Assembly: GCA_032622095.1 (NCBI GenBank)
Contig: CP136066.1
Coordinates: 112,369,319 to 112,433,318, forward strand
DNA length: 64,000 bases
Source: Siphonodentalium dalli
Taxonomy: Eukaryota; Mollusca; Scaphopoda; Gadilida; Siphonodentaliidae
Direction: 5' to 3'
Below the pieces are notes generated by a model. It worked only from the letters and a program-made list of their open reading frames with translations. It had not been told where the DNA came from and did not search any database. Shown piece after piece: positions 1-10,413 of this stretch (the stretch's first letter is position 1; the number at the start of each line of letters is the position of its first letter). The position numbers and the translations under genes were made by a program.

Positions 1-1510
1 GGGTGGGAAACAATAATTATTGTGTTTCTACACACAGCAGGATTGAATCAAACTCTTTGAGAGTAGAACTCATACACTTTATTTTTCAGTGATGTAACTA
101 TGTGGCGAAAATAAATTGACCCGTCATATGTTTCTTCCCACCCATATATCCTTTCGCAATAATAATTCCTCTAAACATAGATTCATAAATTACAGTGAGT
201 GGGAGTTATTACATTCCTTCGTTGAAACATTTCCGTATTCCGGGTAGGCAAACCAAGTGGTATATACTATAGTGACAGTAATAGTGTATTATAGTTCCCA
301 CCTATAAAAAGCTAAACTGCTTTCGGAAATGGACCAGTGCACAAGCACCAAATATAATGAAGTATATACAAGAATTTGCCAATTACTACTGATTGGTATA
401 TCCACTTCCACAGAGAGCGCACGACTATTTCTTAAGAGCTGAACTGCAGTCCTTGTAGAACTGTAGAAAATCGCCCATTTCCAATCTCCGTTTCCAATCT
501 TCGATGTATTGGCAAAGATGAATAGGTGAGGGTTATCGATTTATTACTTGAGTCAATTAACCTAGACCTATTCACTTCTTCCCTTCACACTTAGTTTAGC
601 AATAGCCTCATGTCAAAAGCGGAGGCGTTCCAAAAATTGCATGACACTAGTGGTAATATTGCATAAGTGTTGTTGGAAATTGGTGCTCAAAGCAATTGAC
701 ATCGGGGCGATAGTCCGTGTTTTCACGCCATACTTTCTCATGATCTTTGTGAACTATGGTCAAAAGTGCAGCTGAATGTCAGTCGTATATACTCATGCGA
801 GTCGTGGGCACAGGGTCATATGTATAGGCGAAACAGGGTCACTTGATACCATGTATATATATATACCCTTTGTTCCTCAAGTTTCTCTCATACTGTATAC
901 GCATGGGACTACTCTTTGTCTTGGTCTGTGTATACTGCACGCAGTGGCATGGGCGTAACCGAAATGGAAACTTGGTAACCTTCCTAATTTGTGACCCCCC
1001 CTTAATTCACTTGTCAGGGCTGACAATATATGTTTGCAAAGTATATTATAGGCGGAACTGCTACGAAGGACCTCCATGCACCGGTAGTATAATCAGCCAT
1101 CACAACTCGTTACAAATTACCACAAAACAACATCGATGAAGAATCATGTGACAGCAAGAGATATAATACGGCCCATATGCGGCAATTCAAATCAAAACAA
1201 CTCCCGCTGGGGACTGACGCTATTTATGAAAGTTCTACGTCGTTTTAAGCCTTTATTCATTACTTAATTGCATCCATATAGTGAAAAGGAATGTGCGTCC
1301 GAAAACAAATTTGTGGAATGTGCGCATAAATTTTACTGCAATAATAATAATAGGTCTATGACGAAAGAGAAATTTAATCAGCGACAGTCAGTTGTTCATT
1401 ATACACAATATTCTTGGCTCGAGTCGATTGCATTCGAATTATTTATTCGACTTTTTAGACCTCTCACACACGTGTACCGAGGTTATCTTTGAGGTTTAGT
1501 ATTGTATCAC
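1..1510. other. Unassigned AT-rich DNA
   Basis: No gene, RNA, long inverted repeat or tandem array was recognised. The open frames near 776-1139 overlap in different frames, have no domain and no splice context, and are treated as chance. Confidence 0.5.
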
Positions 1511-2023
1511 GGTGGGGAATCACGTGGTTTCGAGCTGATGAGTATCACGTATTCAAATTGCCCGTGACGATCGAAAACTCGAGCAGAAACAAGGAAAAGG
1601 GTATTAAACTATAGGATAATGATACATTACATAGTATTTTGGCAGCTACGATCCTATGCTCCTATTTTTCAAACAAGCTGATACCTCATAAATTTGTGTC
1701 CAAACTCACAGTTGTTTGCTCTATAATATTCTGACCGAAGTCGAAGGATTCTTCCAGCTGTATGCATGGACTGCATGGTGTATTCCACGAACCTCCGACT
1801 GGCAACTTTGATCAGAATGTTATAGAAATCTACTGAGTATATTTCTGAACAAGATTTAAAAATAAACTAGCATTTGCTCGTCATGTTCAATCAAATTGTT
1901 ATATTTTGTGTCTGTTCCTCATATATATGTTATGTTTTTGTGCGTGTTCACTCATGTGTCACTCGCCTCTGCCATTTCTAATGCGTGGTACTCACCAACT
2001 TCGAAACCACGTGATTCCCCACC
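1511..2023. mobile_element. 513-bp MITE-like element with TIRs
   Basis: The first 23 bases (from GGTGGGGAATCACGTGG) are repeated exactly in reverse complement at 2001-2023. A looser match continues inward for roughly 20 more bases on each side. The interior has a second imperfect inverted repeat around 1720-1826. There is no coding capacity, so this is probably a non-autonomous DNA transposon. No clear target-site duplication (TSD) was found, so the superfamily is open. Confidence 0.65.
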
Positions 2024-2269
2024 GCATGTATGGTCATCAGACACCTTTCTCACAATGAACTACTATACGGATAAGATTTACGAATAGTATAGCCGTATAT
2101 TTTTCTGACGTTCCAAAAACTTATATGGACGAGTACGAGCCCGTTTGTGACAAAATCATGCGGTTCAAACCCCTTGGCACTCGCAGTTAGCTAATACCGT
2201 TCTTTTGAGGCGATTACAATTTAAGGACACAGTATCAGAGTCAACTCGCAAATATAGGACAAGAGAAAC

Positions 2270-2330
2270 GACATCGAACTTATTACTACATGATGCATTT
2301 TAGGGTTTTGTTGAAAACCCGAAACAGTAA
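2270..2330 (+). repeat. Dispersed repeat R4, left part (split by LINE)
   Basis: This stretch matches 25205-25262, and the continuation of that second copy (25263-25400) is found again at 3191-3300. The R4 copy here is therefore interrupted by the LINE fragment between them, while the copy near 25.2 kb is uninterrupted. Confidence 0.6.
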
Positions 2331-3000
2331 TCAGCTTTTCAAATATATGAATAGAATCTCGCAAATAAAAGATAAAGGTATACTTACTGATTCATTCTCT
2401 GAATCATTAAAGTGTACATTACCCAACACTTGGATGCAAATTTTAGCAACATATAACATAAAAGTTAATGACATCGGAAAACTAATTGCAAATGACAAAT
2501 ATATAGTGAATGATTTGAAATCAAGACATATCGAGAAATTTATACGCGATATATACGATGATGAAAAATCGTCTGGAGCAAATAAGCTTCGTACGTATAG
2601 ATCTATTAAGGATAAGTATATAGTGGAGCCTTTCCTCGAACAAACACGATGCCACGAAGCGCGAGAAATGTTTACAAGACTTCGTATTAGTAATCACAAT
2701 TTGGAAATAGAAAAAGGTAGACATAAACAACCGAAAACCCCAGTTAAAAACAGATTGTGTACAATGTGCGATCAGGCGCGTGTTGAAACTGAATATCATT
2801 TTGTCATCGAGTGTAGTGCATACTCTGATCTCAGGGCAAGACTATTTCGAAATATTCAAGAAAATAAGGGTGAATTTTTAAAAATGAGCGATAGTGAAAA
2901 ATTTCAAACGATTATGAGAAATGATGAAGCAAAGATTATAAATACCGTATGCAACATGATCCGGTTGTTCTTTCTCAGAAGGGGGTCTTTGAAAGTTTAG
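2331..3000 (+). pseudogene. LINE ORF2 C-terminal fragment with zinc-knuckle
   Basis: The open frame runs in phase to a TAG at 2998-3000. It carries the C-terminal signature of many invertebrate non-LTR retrotransposons: a basic segment with SNHNLEIEKGRHKQPKTP, then RLCTMC followed nine residues later by H and four residues later by C (CX2CX9HX4C). The endonuclease and the catalytic reverse-transcriptase motifs are absent. An apparent ATG at 2290 lies in the flanking R4 repeat, so the first 13 or so codons of the open frame are not retrotransposon sequence. The frame is intact over about 220 codons, which suggests a fairly young insertion. The clade is not determined; CR1/L2-like elements are possible. 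Confidence 0.75.
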
Positions 3001-3190
3001 TATATTATAGTGATAAACACGAGAAGTTATTGGTGATAGTTGAATGACGATGCATTGCATCAAACAGTTATTGAATTTTTTTTATTTTAGTTCGTATTTA
3101 CATGTTTTAAGTTTTAATCCATTTTGTAACTTGCAACTGCCTATATGTTTGGTGTATTGCAATAAATATTCTATTCTATTCTATAATTAT
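2331..3190 (+). mobile_element. 5'-truncated non-LTR retrotransposon (LINE) 3' end
   Basis: The fragment contains the C-terminal part of a reverse-transcriptase polyprotein, a short 3' UTR and a 3' end made of AATAAA followed by three TTCTA repeats (about 3163-3183). Simple-repeat tails and 5' truncation are typical of LINE copies made by target-primed reverse transcription. Comparison with the uninterrupted R4 repeat near 25.2 kb places the left junction near 2331 and the right junction near 3190. No exact target duplication was visible. Confidence 0.75.
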
Positions 3191-3297
3191 ATTTACTGAA
3201 ATGGCAAAACGACAACTTATATATAGAAAGAACACGAATTCTAGTGACGTTGCACCCTATTCGTAATTCTTATAAATAGTAGTTCATAATGCGAAAG

Positions 3298-3622
3298 GTG
3301 TCTAACGCCAATGTGAATGTACCCGAATACCGTGTCCAACGCCAATGTGAATGTACCCGAATACCGTGTCCAACGCCAATGTGGATGTACCCGAATACCA
3401 TGTCCAACGCCAATGTGAAGGCACCCGAATACCGTGTCTAACGCCAATGTTAATGTACCCGAATACCATGTCTAATGCCAATGTGAAGGTACCCGAATGT
3501 CGTGTCTAACGCCAATGTGAATGTACCCGAATACCGTGTCTAACACCAATTAATGTGAATGTACCCGAATACCGTGTCTAACGCCAATGTGAATGTACCC
3601 GAATACCGTGTCTAACGCTGAC
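3298..3622 (+). repeat. 34-bp minisatellite, about 9.5 copies
   Basis: The unit is about 34 bp, containing AACGCCAATGTGAATGTACC then CGAATACCGTGTCT. Copies differ by a few substitutions, and one copy has a 4-base insertion near 3550. The array starts just after the R4 motif CGAAAGGTGTCTA, which at 25372-25384 is followed by unique sequence, so the array expanded inside this R4 copy. Confidence 0.9.
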
Positions 3623-4380
3623 TGCATGAATACATATATTATGCCAAATGATATCAAAATGCAACTCTCGAATGCGGTATGTCTATAAAAAAAGATAAAT
3701 GTTGTAACGTGTAACGACAAGTCACGTCGACGTAACAAGATCCCAGACCACCCTCCCGAATTATATAAAACTTCAACACATTGATCACTATATCGACTTT
3801 AGGTGGTCTCAGGGTGCATTTTATTTATATTGAATAATAAACAAACGCCAATTCAAAGACTTTGGGGCTTTACCGTGTCATGTACCACAACACGATTGAA
3901 AGAGGGACACGTATCCGTAAGGACTTTAGATCAACCGGAGCTGCAGGAAGATCGCATGCCGGCTGCAAACGACTTGTCATCTCCTCTGATGTGCCTTCAG
4001 TGTGCCATTATATGGAGAGCAGTATTCTGAATACGATGATGCTTTGTCTTTCAGAATATTTACTGCTTAGGAGCTACCAGATGCGTGGTGGTGTTACCCA
4101 AAACCAAAGCATGTTCCATTCCATCGTTTGGCTGTAAAGCAAAGGCCGAGTGTCGAGGTAAGAATGCTATTTCGTCATCACGGTCTCAGCTCCTCTAATA
4201 CGTGGGCGACATGTATAACCACAGATATTTTGAATGTCTTGCTCCGTCGCCCACGCACCTGGGATAATCACCCCCCGCCCATAGATACAAAACATGGACC
4301 TTTCTTGTATCTATGAGCGGAGGATACACCCGACGAAACTATATCACCTTCGCTCTATAAGCAATAGTCACCAGCATCGG
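3623..4380. other. Unassigned DNA
   Basis: No supported gene. Overlapping frames at 3803-4316 lack domains. A small hairpin is visible at 4278-4313 (CATAGATACAA against TTGTATCTATG). Confidence 0.4.
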
Positions 4381-4381
4381 T

Positions 4382-4510
4382 ACTCTATAAGCATATCATC
4401 ATATTTGTCTACGTCGTCATCATAGTATCATATGGTATCATCATCACTGTCGTCATCAGTGTCATATGGTATCATCATCACTGTCGTCATCAGCATCATC
4501 CGTCGCCATC
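4382..4510 (+). repeat. ATC/GTC-rich repeat with 36-bp duplication
   Basis: Degenerate TCATCATCA sequence. A block of about 33 bp beginning CATATGGTATCATC near 4430 recurs near 4466. Confidence 0.7.
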
Positions 4511-6969
4511 ACTCTTTGCATTACACTCAGCTAATTCGTATCTGTTCTATATATATGAGCCACATTGTTCTTGGCCATGCGAAAACAAAATATTGGTATC
4601 AGTACCATAATCATTATCACCGTGAGCATACATTAACAACAACAGCATCAACAACATCACCGGTATACAGTAGCACATCAGCCGTATCACAGGCATTATA
4701 TAATATAGTACCAATAATCATCATCATCATTACCATCGGTATAATCGTCTTCATTGTAGCTGTATACTGCTACCTAATGTGCTCAGTTAACTTAAAGGTA
4801 CGGTTGGCCTTGGCGGTGGGTATCCTGTGAAAATATTTCCACCCGTCAAAAACCGCCACAAACAGAAAGAACAACAAAATGTAGACAGACTTTGTTCGTA
4901 TACAAATAAGAAATATCGCATAAACAGTATGTTATTGTCATATCTTTGACCATTGTTATGTAAACAACAGCATAAAAAGTAACTTTTCTGGTGTTTGTTT
5001 ATATTATGATGGTAAACATAAAGAGCGTTCTTTGTTGATGAATTCCTGATATGGAACGAATAAAGAGCGTTTATGCCATTTGTGTGTGATTAGCCAGCAG
5101 CATTGTGCTGTCTTCTGTAACACAATCAGGCTCTTGCTTAGGTAAAATATAGTAAATCTTTATGATAACATGCTGTTTACGCGATGGTCATGGTATATAT
5201 GAACGAAAGTGTATGCGTTTTAATGTTTTTCTGTTTACGGTGATTGGAACAAATATGAATATTTTCGACAACTAAGGCCTCACGTGCCTTTAAGGCCCTT
5301 ATTAATTAACATCGATAGGTTCCGCGATCGATATATTAATATCGGTTTCGTTTAATAATGCATCACACGATTCTTTGGACACAACTTTTCGATAACATAA
5401 TAAACATTCTAGTAAATATTTAATTTAATTAAGTGGAGGTCAATAAATAATTATATCTCTTATGTTATGTTTTATTAATTGACTGGGTGTGTTCGCCTCC
5501 CACCCAAAATCTTGGACAAAATTTTAAACAGTAAGAAATTTCATTTTTTTTAATAAAAAAAAATTTCCTTCACACGCGAGTGTGTCGACAAACAACATAC
5601 ATTTTTCTCCACAACCGTTCATTATCGCCTAAAGTACATGTCATAATAACCCGGTCCATTGTAAAAACTCGGGCGTAACAACCAACGAGTAATTTTCTTG
5701 GAACGGGCCAGCGGTTTTGAATCGAGAGGATATAATGATCCGTTACCTAATTCTATAATGTCCCTGAGCGTTAACAGGCATAATGGTATTAAATGGCACC
5801 GGCGCCTATAGTATTGCCAAGCATGTACTGCATGCGTCCGAACTGAATTCTAACTATGTACGAACACCGATAGTATCAACGTACATACTTTCTAACAATG
5901 AAACAACATACCAGGACAAGAACCGCCCCAGAGAATTTCGACAAGATAAAATGGAAGATATGAGATGCATTTTCGTCATACAATTTGCTTAGTCAGGATA
6001 CGCACACAATGGGTAATGCATTCCATTATACACAGAAGACACAAAATCAAAGTACTATATGTGGAACATAACCTATATATTGATGACGATGATGATCTAA
6101 AGTCTGTAAATATTTAATCTTATCTTTAAAAAAAATGATACCAAGCTAGCTGTAAGACCCAAAATGGTTCAAATTTCATCCTACTTAATTCTCATGGGTA
6201 CTTCTGTATCCATTTCGGAGTTGTGTATACATAATACACTAAGGGTCGTATGTAACAAAAATGCAGCGATAGCAATCGGAGTTGTTGTACAATTCATAAT
6301 TTGAGTGTGAAACGCCCTTGGAATATTCAATAACCCAATTCTTTGTTGCGAATAATGCAGCTTTCTGTTGCTATATAAGCGCTTGATAGTGAAGATAATA
6401 AACTGGATTTTTAATTGATTACGCCCTATAGAAATACAAAGAACACCTGCCGCGCTGACATTGACACTGAAATTGATATTCAAGTCACGGATAATTCGAA
6501 CATTGGCATTATAACAAAGTTAAGCATTTTTAAAGAGCTCTGACATTTCGAATTAAAAATAATAACACCTTTATGTTTTCGTTATCGCGCATATAGTAAA
6601 CCGGAAGAACATTAATATTTGGGCATTCAATTATGAGTTGAATTTCTAGTCCCTATGCACATCGTCTCCAGCAAATACCCAGTTGGTCTTTTTTATGATA
6701 TATATTGATTTGGCGGCCTGGCCCACACGACCAATCAGAGACTGAGTACCTACCTGTATACTTATTATTACGCCACCGTAGTGTGGTGTTTATTGCTTTT
6801 GGTTTTTTTGTATCGCATGGGCGATCGATAATTCACTGGGTGATTGTACATTCGGCAAACCTCGTCAGATTCCGTCACCGTTTCATCGTACCGATAATTA
6901 CGAGAGTACAACTAAGATTGGCACATGTGTTTACGTCACCGGTGTAATTGTGGGGACATGCTTCTATTA
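4511..6969. other. Unassigned DNA
   Basis: No gene, RNA or long repeat was recognised apart from the paired motif listed at 5018-5071. Open frames (for example 4432-4830, 6181-6483) have no recognisable domain. Confidence 0.4.
5018..5071 (-). repeat. Paired AACGCTCTTTAT motif, locus 1
   Basis: ATAAAGAGCGTT occurs at 5018-5029 and 5060-5071 in the same orientation, 42 bp apart. The spacer contains ATTCCTGATATGGAAC, and its complement is shared in part with the locus at 10178-10230. Confidence 0.6.
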
Positions 6970-7570
6970 TGAAGGTTTGCTATCCCGAAGGTCCGCTATT
7001 CCGAAGGTTCTCTATTCCGAAGGTTTTTGTTATTTTTAGGTTAATTCTATATTTTAAAGTATTGAGACTAATTTGAGAGGGTTCATTTTCACAAAGATTC
7101 TTTATATGGAGTGTGCGCTCACATCCGAACTGATCATGCGCGCACACCGATACAGATACAGGAGGAAATAACTTAACTTAGAACATTAAATGTGATTTTG
7201 TTTTGTTTTCGCTGGTTTTCTTGAGATTTTATGTCATTACGTGGGCCCATACCATTGAATTCTTGGCATATACTATGAATGTTGTGGTATATATGGACCC
7301 TCCCGCATTGGGACATGACATAGGTTCAGTTGACTTAAGTGGTGTTCTGTGTGTGCTCCAATTTGGAGTTCATTATTTTAAGGGCCAAGTTTAGAATTTT
7401 ATGGGTCCATACCTTTGAACTCTGGGCATATAATATGAATATTGGGGGGCATGGCTCTATTCCGAAGGTTCACTATCCCGAAGGTCCACTATTCCGAAAT
7501 TTCTCTGAATGTTCGCTATTCCGAAGGTTCACCAATCCGAAGGTTCGTTATTCCGAAGGTTCTGTGTTCC
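6970..7570 (+). repeat. TATTCCGAAGGTT repeats and duplicated flanks
   Basis: Three units of about 16-18 bp (TATTCCGAAGGTTC and variants) lie at 6978-7028, and about seven more at 7448-7572. Between and after them, larger blocks are duplicated: 7034-7120 resembles 7580-7650, 7186-7240 resembles 7660-7725, and 7238-7285 resembles 7403-7450. Confidence 0.75.
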
Positions 7571-7974
7571 AAAGATTTTTTTTATTTTAAGGTTAATTCT
7601 ATATTCTAAAGTAACGAGAGGGTTCATTATCACGAAGATTCTTTTTATGAAGGAAATAACGTAAAACATTAAATGTGATTTTGTTTTGTTTTCGAGGGTT
7701 TTCTTGAGTTTAATGTCATTACGTATGACCTTATTTCTCATTACATATTCACGCCAAGGAGCCCACACAATTGCTATGTTACGATGCGATTTAATGTGAT
7801 TATGTGTGACCTAATATCTCAATAATCTGAGGCAAGAGTACGCCTGCTAAAGGCGAATTATAACAGTTGGGGGTATAACGCTCAATAAATACTGGAGGCT
7901 ATAACAAACTGCGCAGTAGAATATCGCTGAATGGACGAGTATGAGATGAGCCTAAATGCAATTGTGACTTTGTT

Positions 7975-8125
7975 TAAAGGCCCACTTAATTTTCGAGTCA
8001 TTAATTTTTTATAGTATATACGGTTTTAATAACAATTTATGCCATAAAATTTGAATAAACTACTATAATTCATCACCATTTGAAAGGCAGAATACTTCTA
8101 TCTCCTAGTTTGAAACACCTTCAAA
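7975..8125 (+). repeat. Dispersed repeat (GCCCACTTAATTTTCGA family)
   Basis: This block resembles 18338-18445. Both start with GCCCACTTAATTTTCGA and later share ACCATTTGAAAG, with an AT-rich interior. The function is unknown. Confidence 0.5.
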
Positions 8126-8189
8126 ATACCGCGTCGTATATCTAGCAATTAGCAACCAACATGTCCTCCTCGGCTTTCCATAGATTTCA

Positions 8190-8710
8190 ACGTAATTTGA
8201 TACCTATGGGTATTTGTGTCCGGGAAGTGTTTTGAACGGGTCAAATCGTGACCCCGACCTGACCTTGACCTTTAAAACTGTCAATGCAAGGTCAATTTGG
8301 GTAAAACGGACAAATTTCGGCGAAATTTGATACTAGGGATACTTTGGTCTGAGGAGAGTTTTGAACGTGTCAAATCGTGACCTCGGCCTGACCTTGACCT
8401 TCAATATGGCCAATCAAAGGTCAACTCGGATAAAACGGATAGATTTCGACGAAATTTGATACCTATGGGTACTTTTGTCGGGGGGGGGGTGTTTTGGACG
8501 GGTCAAATCATGACTCTGACCTTACCTTGACCTTCAAAATTGTTAATTAAAGGTCAAGTTGGGTAAAACGGACGGATTTCGACGAAATTTGATACCTATG
8601 GGTAGTTTTCTACGGGTGGGGGTGTTTTGGACTGGACAAATCATGACCCTGACCTGACCTTGACTTTCGAAATAGTCAATTGAAGGTCAAATCGCACCTT
8701 TCACCGGAAA
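8190..8710 (+). repeat. About 130-bp tandem array with TGACCTTGA motifs
   Basis: Units start near 8195, 8322, 8451 and 8584 (spacing 127-133 bp), each marked by AAATTTGATACCTATGGG. Each unit carries TGACCTTGACCTT or a close variant, followed about 15-25 bp later by AAGGTCAA, so each unit also contains a short inverted repeat. There is no open frame of note. Confidence 0.85.
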
Positions 8711-8894
8711 GCAGATGTGAAACAGCCCGGGTGAAGTCGGGCCTATCAGCTTGTGTAATAAAGAAGACAGTTTGATGAAAGTAATGTATGCCACGGGAAA
8801 ACTTGAAATATGGAAGTACGCAAATTTCCCGCATAAAATTTGAAAGCTAGTTTATAGAATAATTGTATTATTATTTATATTTATGGCTAATAAT

Positions 8895-8942
8895 ACGATC
8901 TTGGTGGCGTTACCATTTCTGACTATGGTTTTCTTGTACCTA
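8895..8942 (-). repeat. Dispersed repeat R3
   Basis: The reverse complement (GAAAACCATAGTCAGAAATG and onward into GTAACGCCACCAAGAT) recurs at 37289-37326, and in diverged form at 43493-43532. The locus at 43.5 kb lies near a Helitron-like 3' end. Confidence 0.55.
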
Positions 8943-9066
8943 TATGGCATACCTGTCTTACCTCGACTCCTGCCACAAGGAGTATGTATACAAAGTTGTT
9001 GCAAACCTTCTTGGCACGTGCCTTTTCGACTTCGGTATTTTCTGCGCTCTACTTATATATTCTCCA

Positions 9067-9073
9067 GGTAACG
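9067..9073 (+). repeat. Target-site duplication GGTAACG, left
   Basis: Identical to 9618-9624 on the other side of the 544-bp element. Confidence 0.7.
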
Positions 9074-9617
9074 CAGGGGGGGGGGGGGGTGAAAACAAAA
9101 ATTCCGGCACGTGGGTTGTCAAAGCCACCAACAAGCAATTTTTTCCGCAACTAAAAAACAAATTTCCTGCTTGTTTTTTTAGTGTTTTGGCAATGAGTTG
9201 GGCTTCAAAACCACTTTGAATGAGAGAAATAATGTAATTATAACTGGTAAACTGACTGCAGGCAGTTATCCTGTTGTATTTTGTTGCAAATTTTGAAATC
9301 CAAGATGGCCGCTGGCAGCCAGGTTTTTTTGGCCGAATGACCTCAAAATGACTCATCCTATTTACATGTCCATGTTAACATCCATGATAAATAGTATGCA
9401 CAGAAATTCATATACAGCTGTTTACAGTGATTTTCCCCCCGCAAATCTCTGTTTTAGTGTTAAAAGGGGGGTGGGTGTCAAAAAATGGTTGGAAAAAACT
9501 GCCGAAAACGGAAAAATATTTGGCGGTGGGGGTGGGTGGGTACAAAAAATTATCGAAAGGGAAAAAATGCCATACGTGCCTGAATTTTTTTTCCGACCCC
9601 CCCCCCCCCCCCCCCTG
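9074..9617. mobile_element. 544-bp hAT-like non-autonomous element with poly-G termini
   Basis: The element starts CAG plus a G-run (9076-9089, 14 Gs) and ends with a C-run (9597-9615, 19 Cs) plus TG. Inside these homopolymers the two ends continue as inverted repeats for about 20 bases, both containing GGCACGT. The whole is flanked by a perfect 7-bp duplication, GGTAACG. CAG(G)-type ends with a 7-8 bp duplication are typical of hAT elements; that assignment is inferred from ends alone. The frames at 8958-9674 are homopolymer-driven and not believed. Confidence 0.7.
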
Positions 9618-9783
9618 GGTAACGTCACAGTTTTCTTAACTGGTTGGCAACTCACGCGAGCAGTATATGCATAATAGGCGTTACCAGCAGATGACGTCGC
9701 ATTACACGGATATGCGATGGCTCAACCTCAAAATTATGTCTACGTAATTTGCAAGGAGAGATACGATACATGTAGGTCATTAA

Positions 9784-10131
9784 AGTGATGTGAAACACTC
9801 CGGTAGGGTGATCAAATAGAAATGGAGAATAATCTTGCTCAAAGTAGTTATTTTAAGGAATATTAATCCAAATTGACAACACGCGCATCGTTATTAATTA
9901 AATGCAGTGATTCTCGATGGCGAAATCATTTGTGTCTGTTTATTGCCGATAGTTGCGTCCCGAATCCAGATGTAAATATTTAGTGTAGTTCAGATGTTTT
10001 ATATTGGTTGGTACGGTCGATTTCTTTGAACATTTTGGCGATGTTAGTGGAATGCTATATTCCCCAGGTTGACACAACGCCTGAGTACTAACTTATCAGT
10101 TTCACGCACCGAACAAGTCCATACTATGTCT
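9784..10131 (+). mobile_element. TTAA-flanked MITE R1, copy 1 (348 bp)
   Basis: Flanked by TTAA at 9780-9783 and 10132-10135. The left end starts AGTGATGTG and the right end finishes ATGTCT. Homologous copies occur at 45698-46065 (minus) and 53164-63681 (split), all bordered by TTAA. TTAA targets followed by AG-purine starts resemble Kolobok/T2-type MITEs, although the terminal repeats are short here. Confidence 0.75.
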
Positions 10132-10177
10132 TTAATATACATACTGTTCATAGTAAACCATTTCCGGCTGTGACATA

Positions 10178-10230
10178 AACGCTCTTTATGTTTACCATAT
10201 CAGGAATAAGCTAGCAATAACGCTCTTTAT
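10178..10230 (+). repeat. Paired AACGCTCTTTAT motif, locus 2
   Basis: AACGCTCTTTAT occurs at 10178-10189 and 10219-10230 with ATATCAGGAAT in the spacer. It lies 180-240 bp upstream of the Kunitz exon, inside its presumed intron. Confidence 0.6.
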
Positions 10231-10388
10231 TGTTCCATCTGGAACAAAATCTAATCTATGAACTTTATGATTTGAATAAGACTTATACTGTGGCATAATA
10301 AAGTCTGCATACAAACCAAAAACCAACTAATGAACAAGCAAATGCAAATCAAAACTTAAACTATACCCTAAACTGACACATCGATGTC

Positions 10389-10413
10389 AATTTCTTGTCT
10401 TTTTATCAATCAG
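10389..10413 (+). other. Putative 3' splice site of the Kunitz exon
   Basis: A pyrimidine-rich stretch (TTTCTTGTCTTTTTATC) ends in CAG at 10411-10413, immediately before the coding exon. With the downstream frame, the intron would interrupt a codon after its first base (phase 1), as is usual for Kunitz-domain exons. Confidence 0.6.

Noticed and set aside
2155-2175. GGTTCAAACCCC resembling a tRNA B box
   Set aside because: No A box or cloverleaf arms upstream at the right distance.
3298-3622. Regular 34-bp repeats reminiscent of a CRISPR array
   Set aside because: The whole period is repeated with no unique spacers, and there are no cas genes; it is a minisatellite in eukaryotic DNA.
4432-4830. 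132-codon Ser/Ile-rich frame resembling a membrane protein
   Set aside because: Its first third is ATC-repeat translation and the hydrophobic end is another ATC-rich run.
8958-9674. Overlapping frames with glycine or proline runs
   Set aside because: The runs are the poly-G/poly-C ends of the 544-bp element; no conserved domain.
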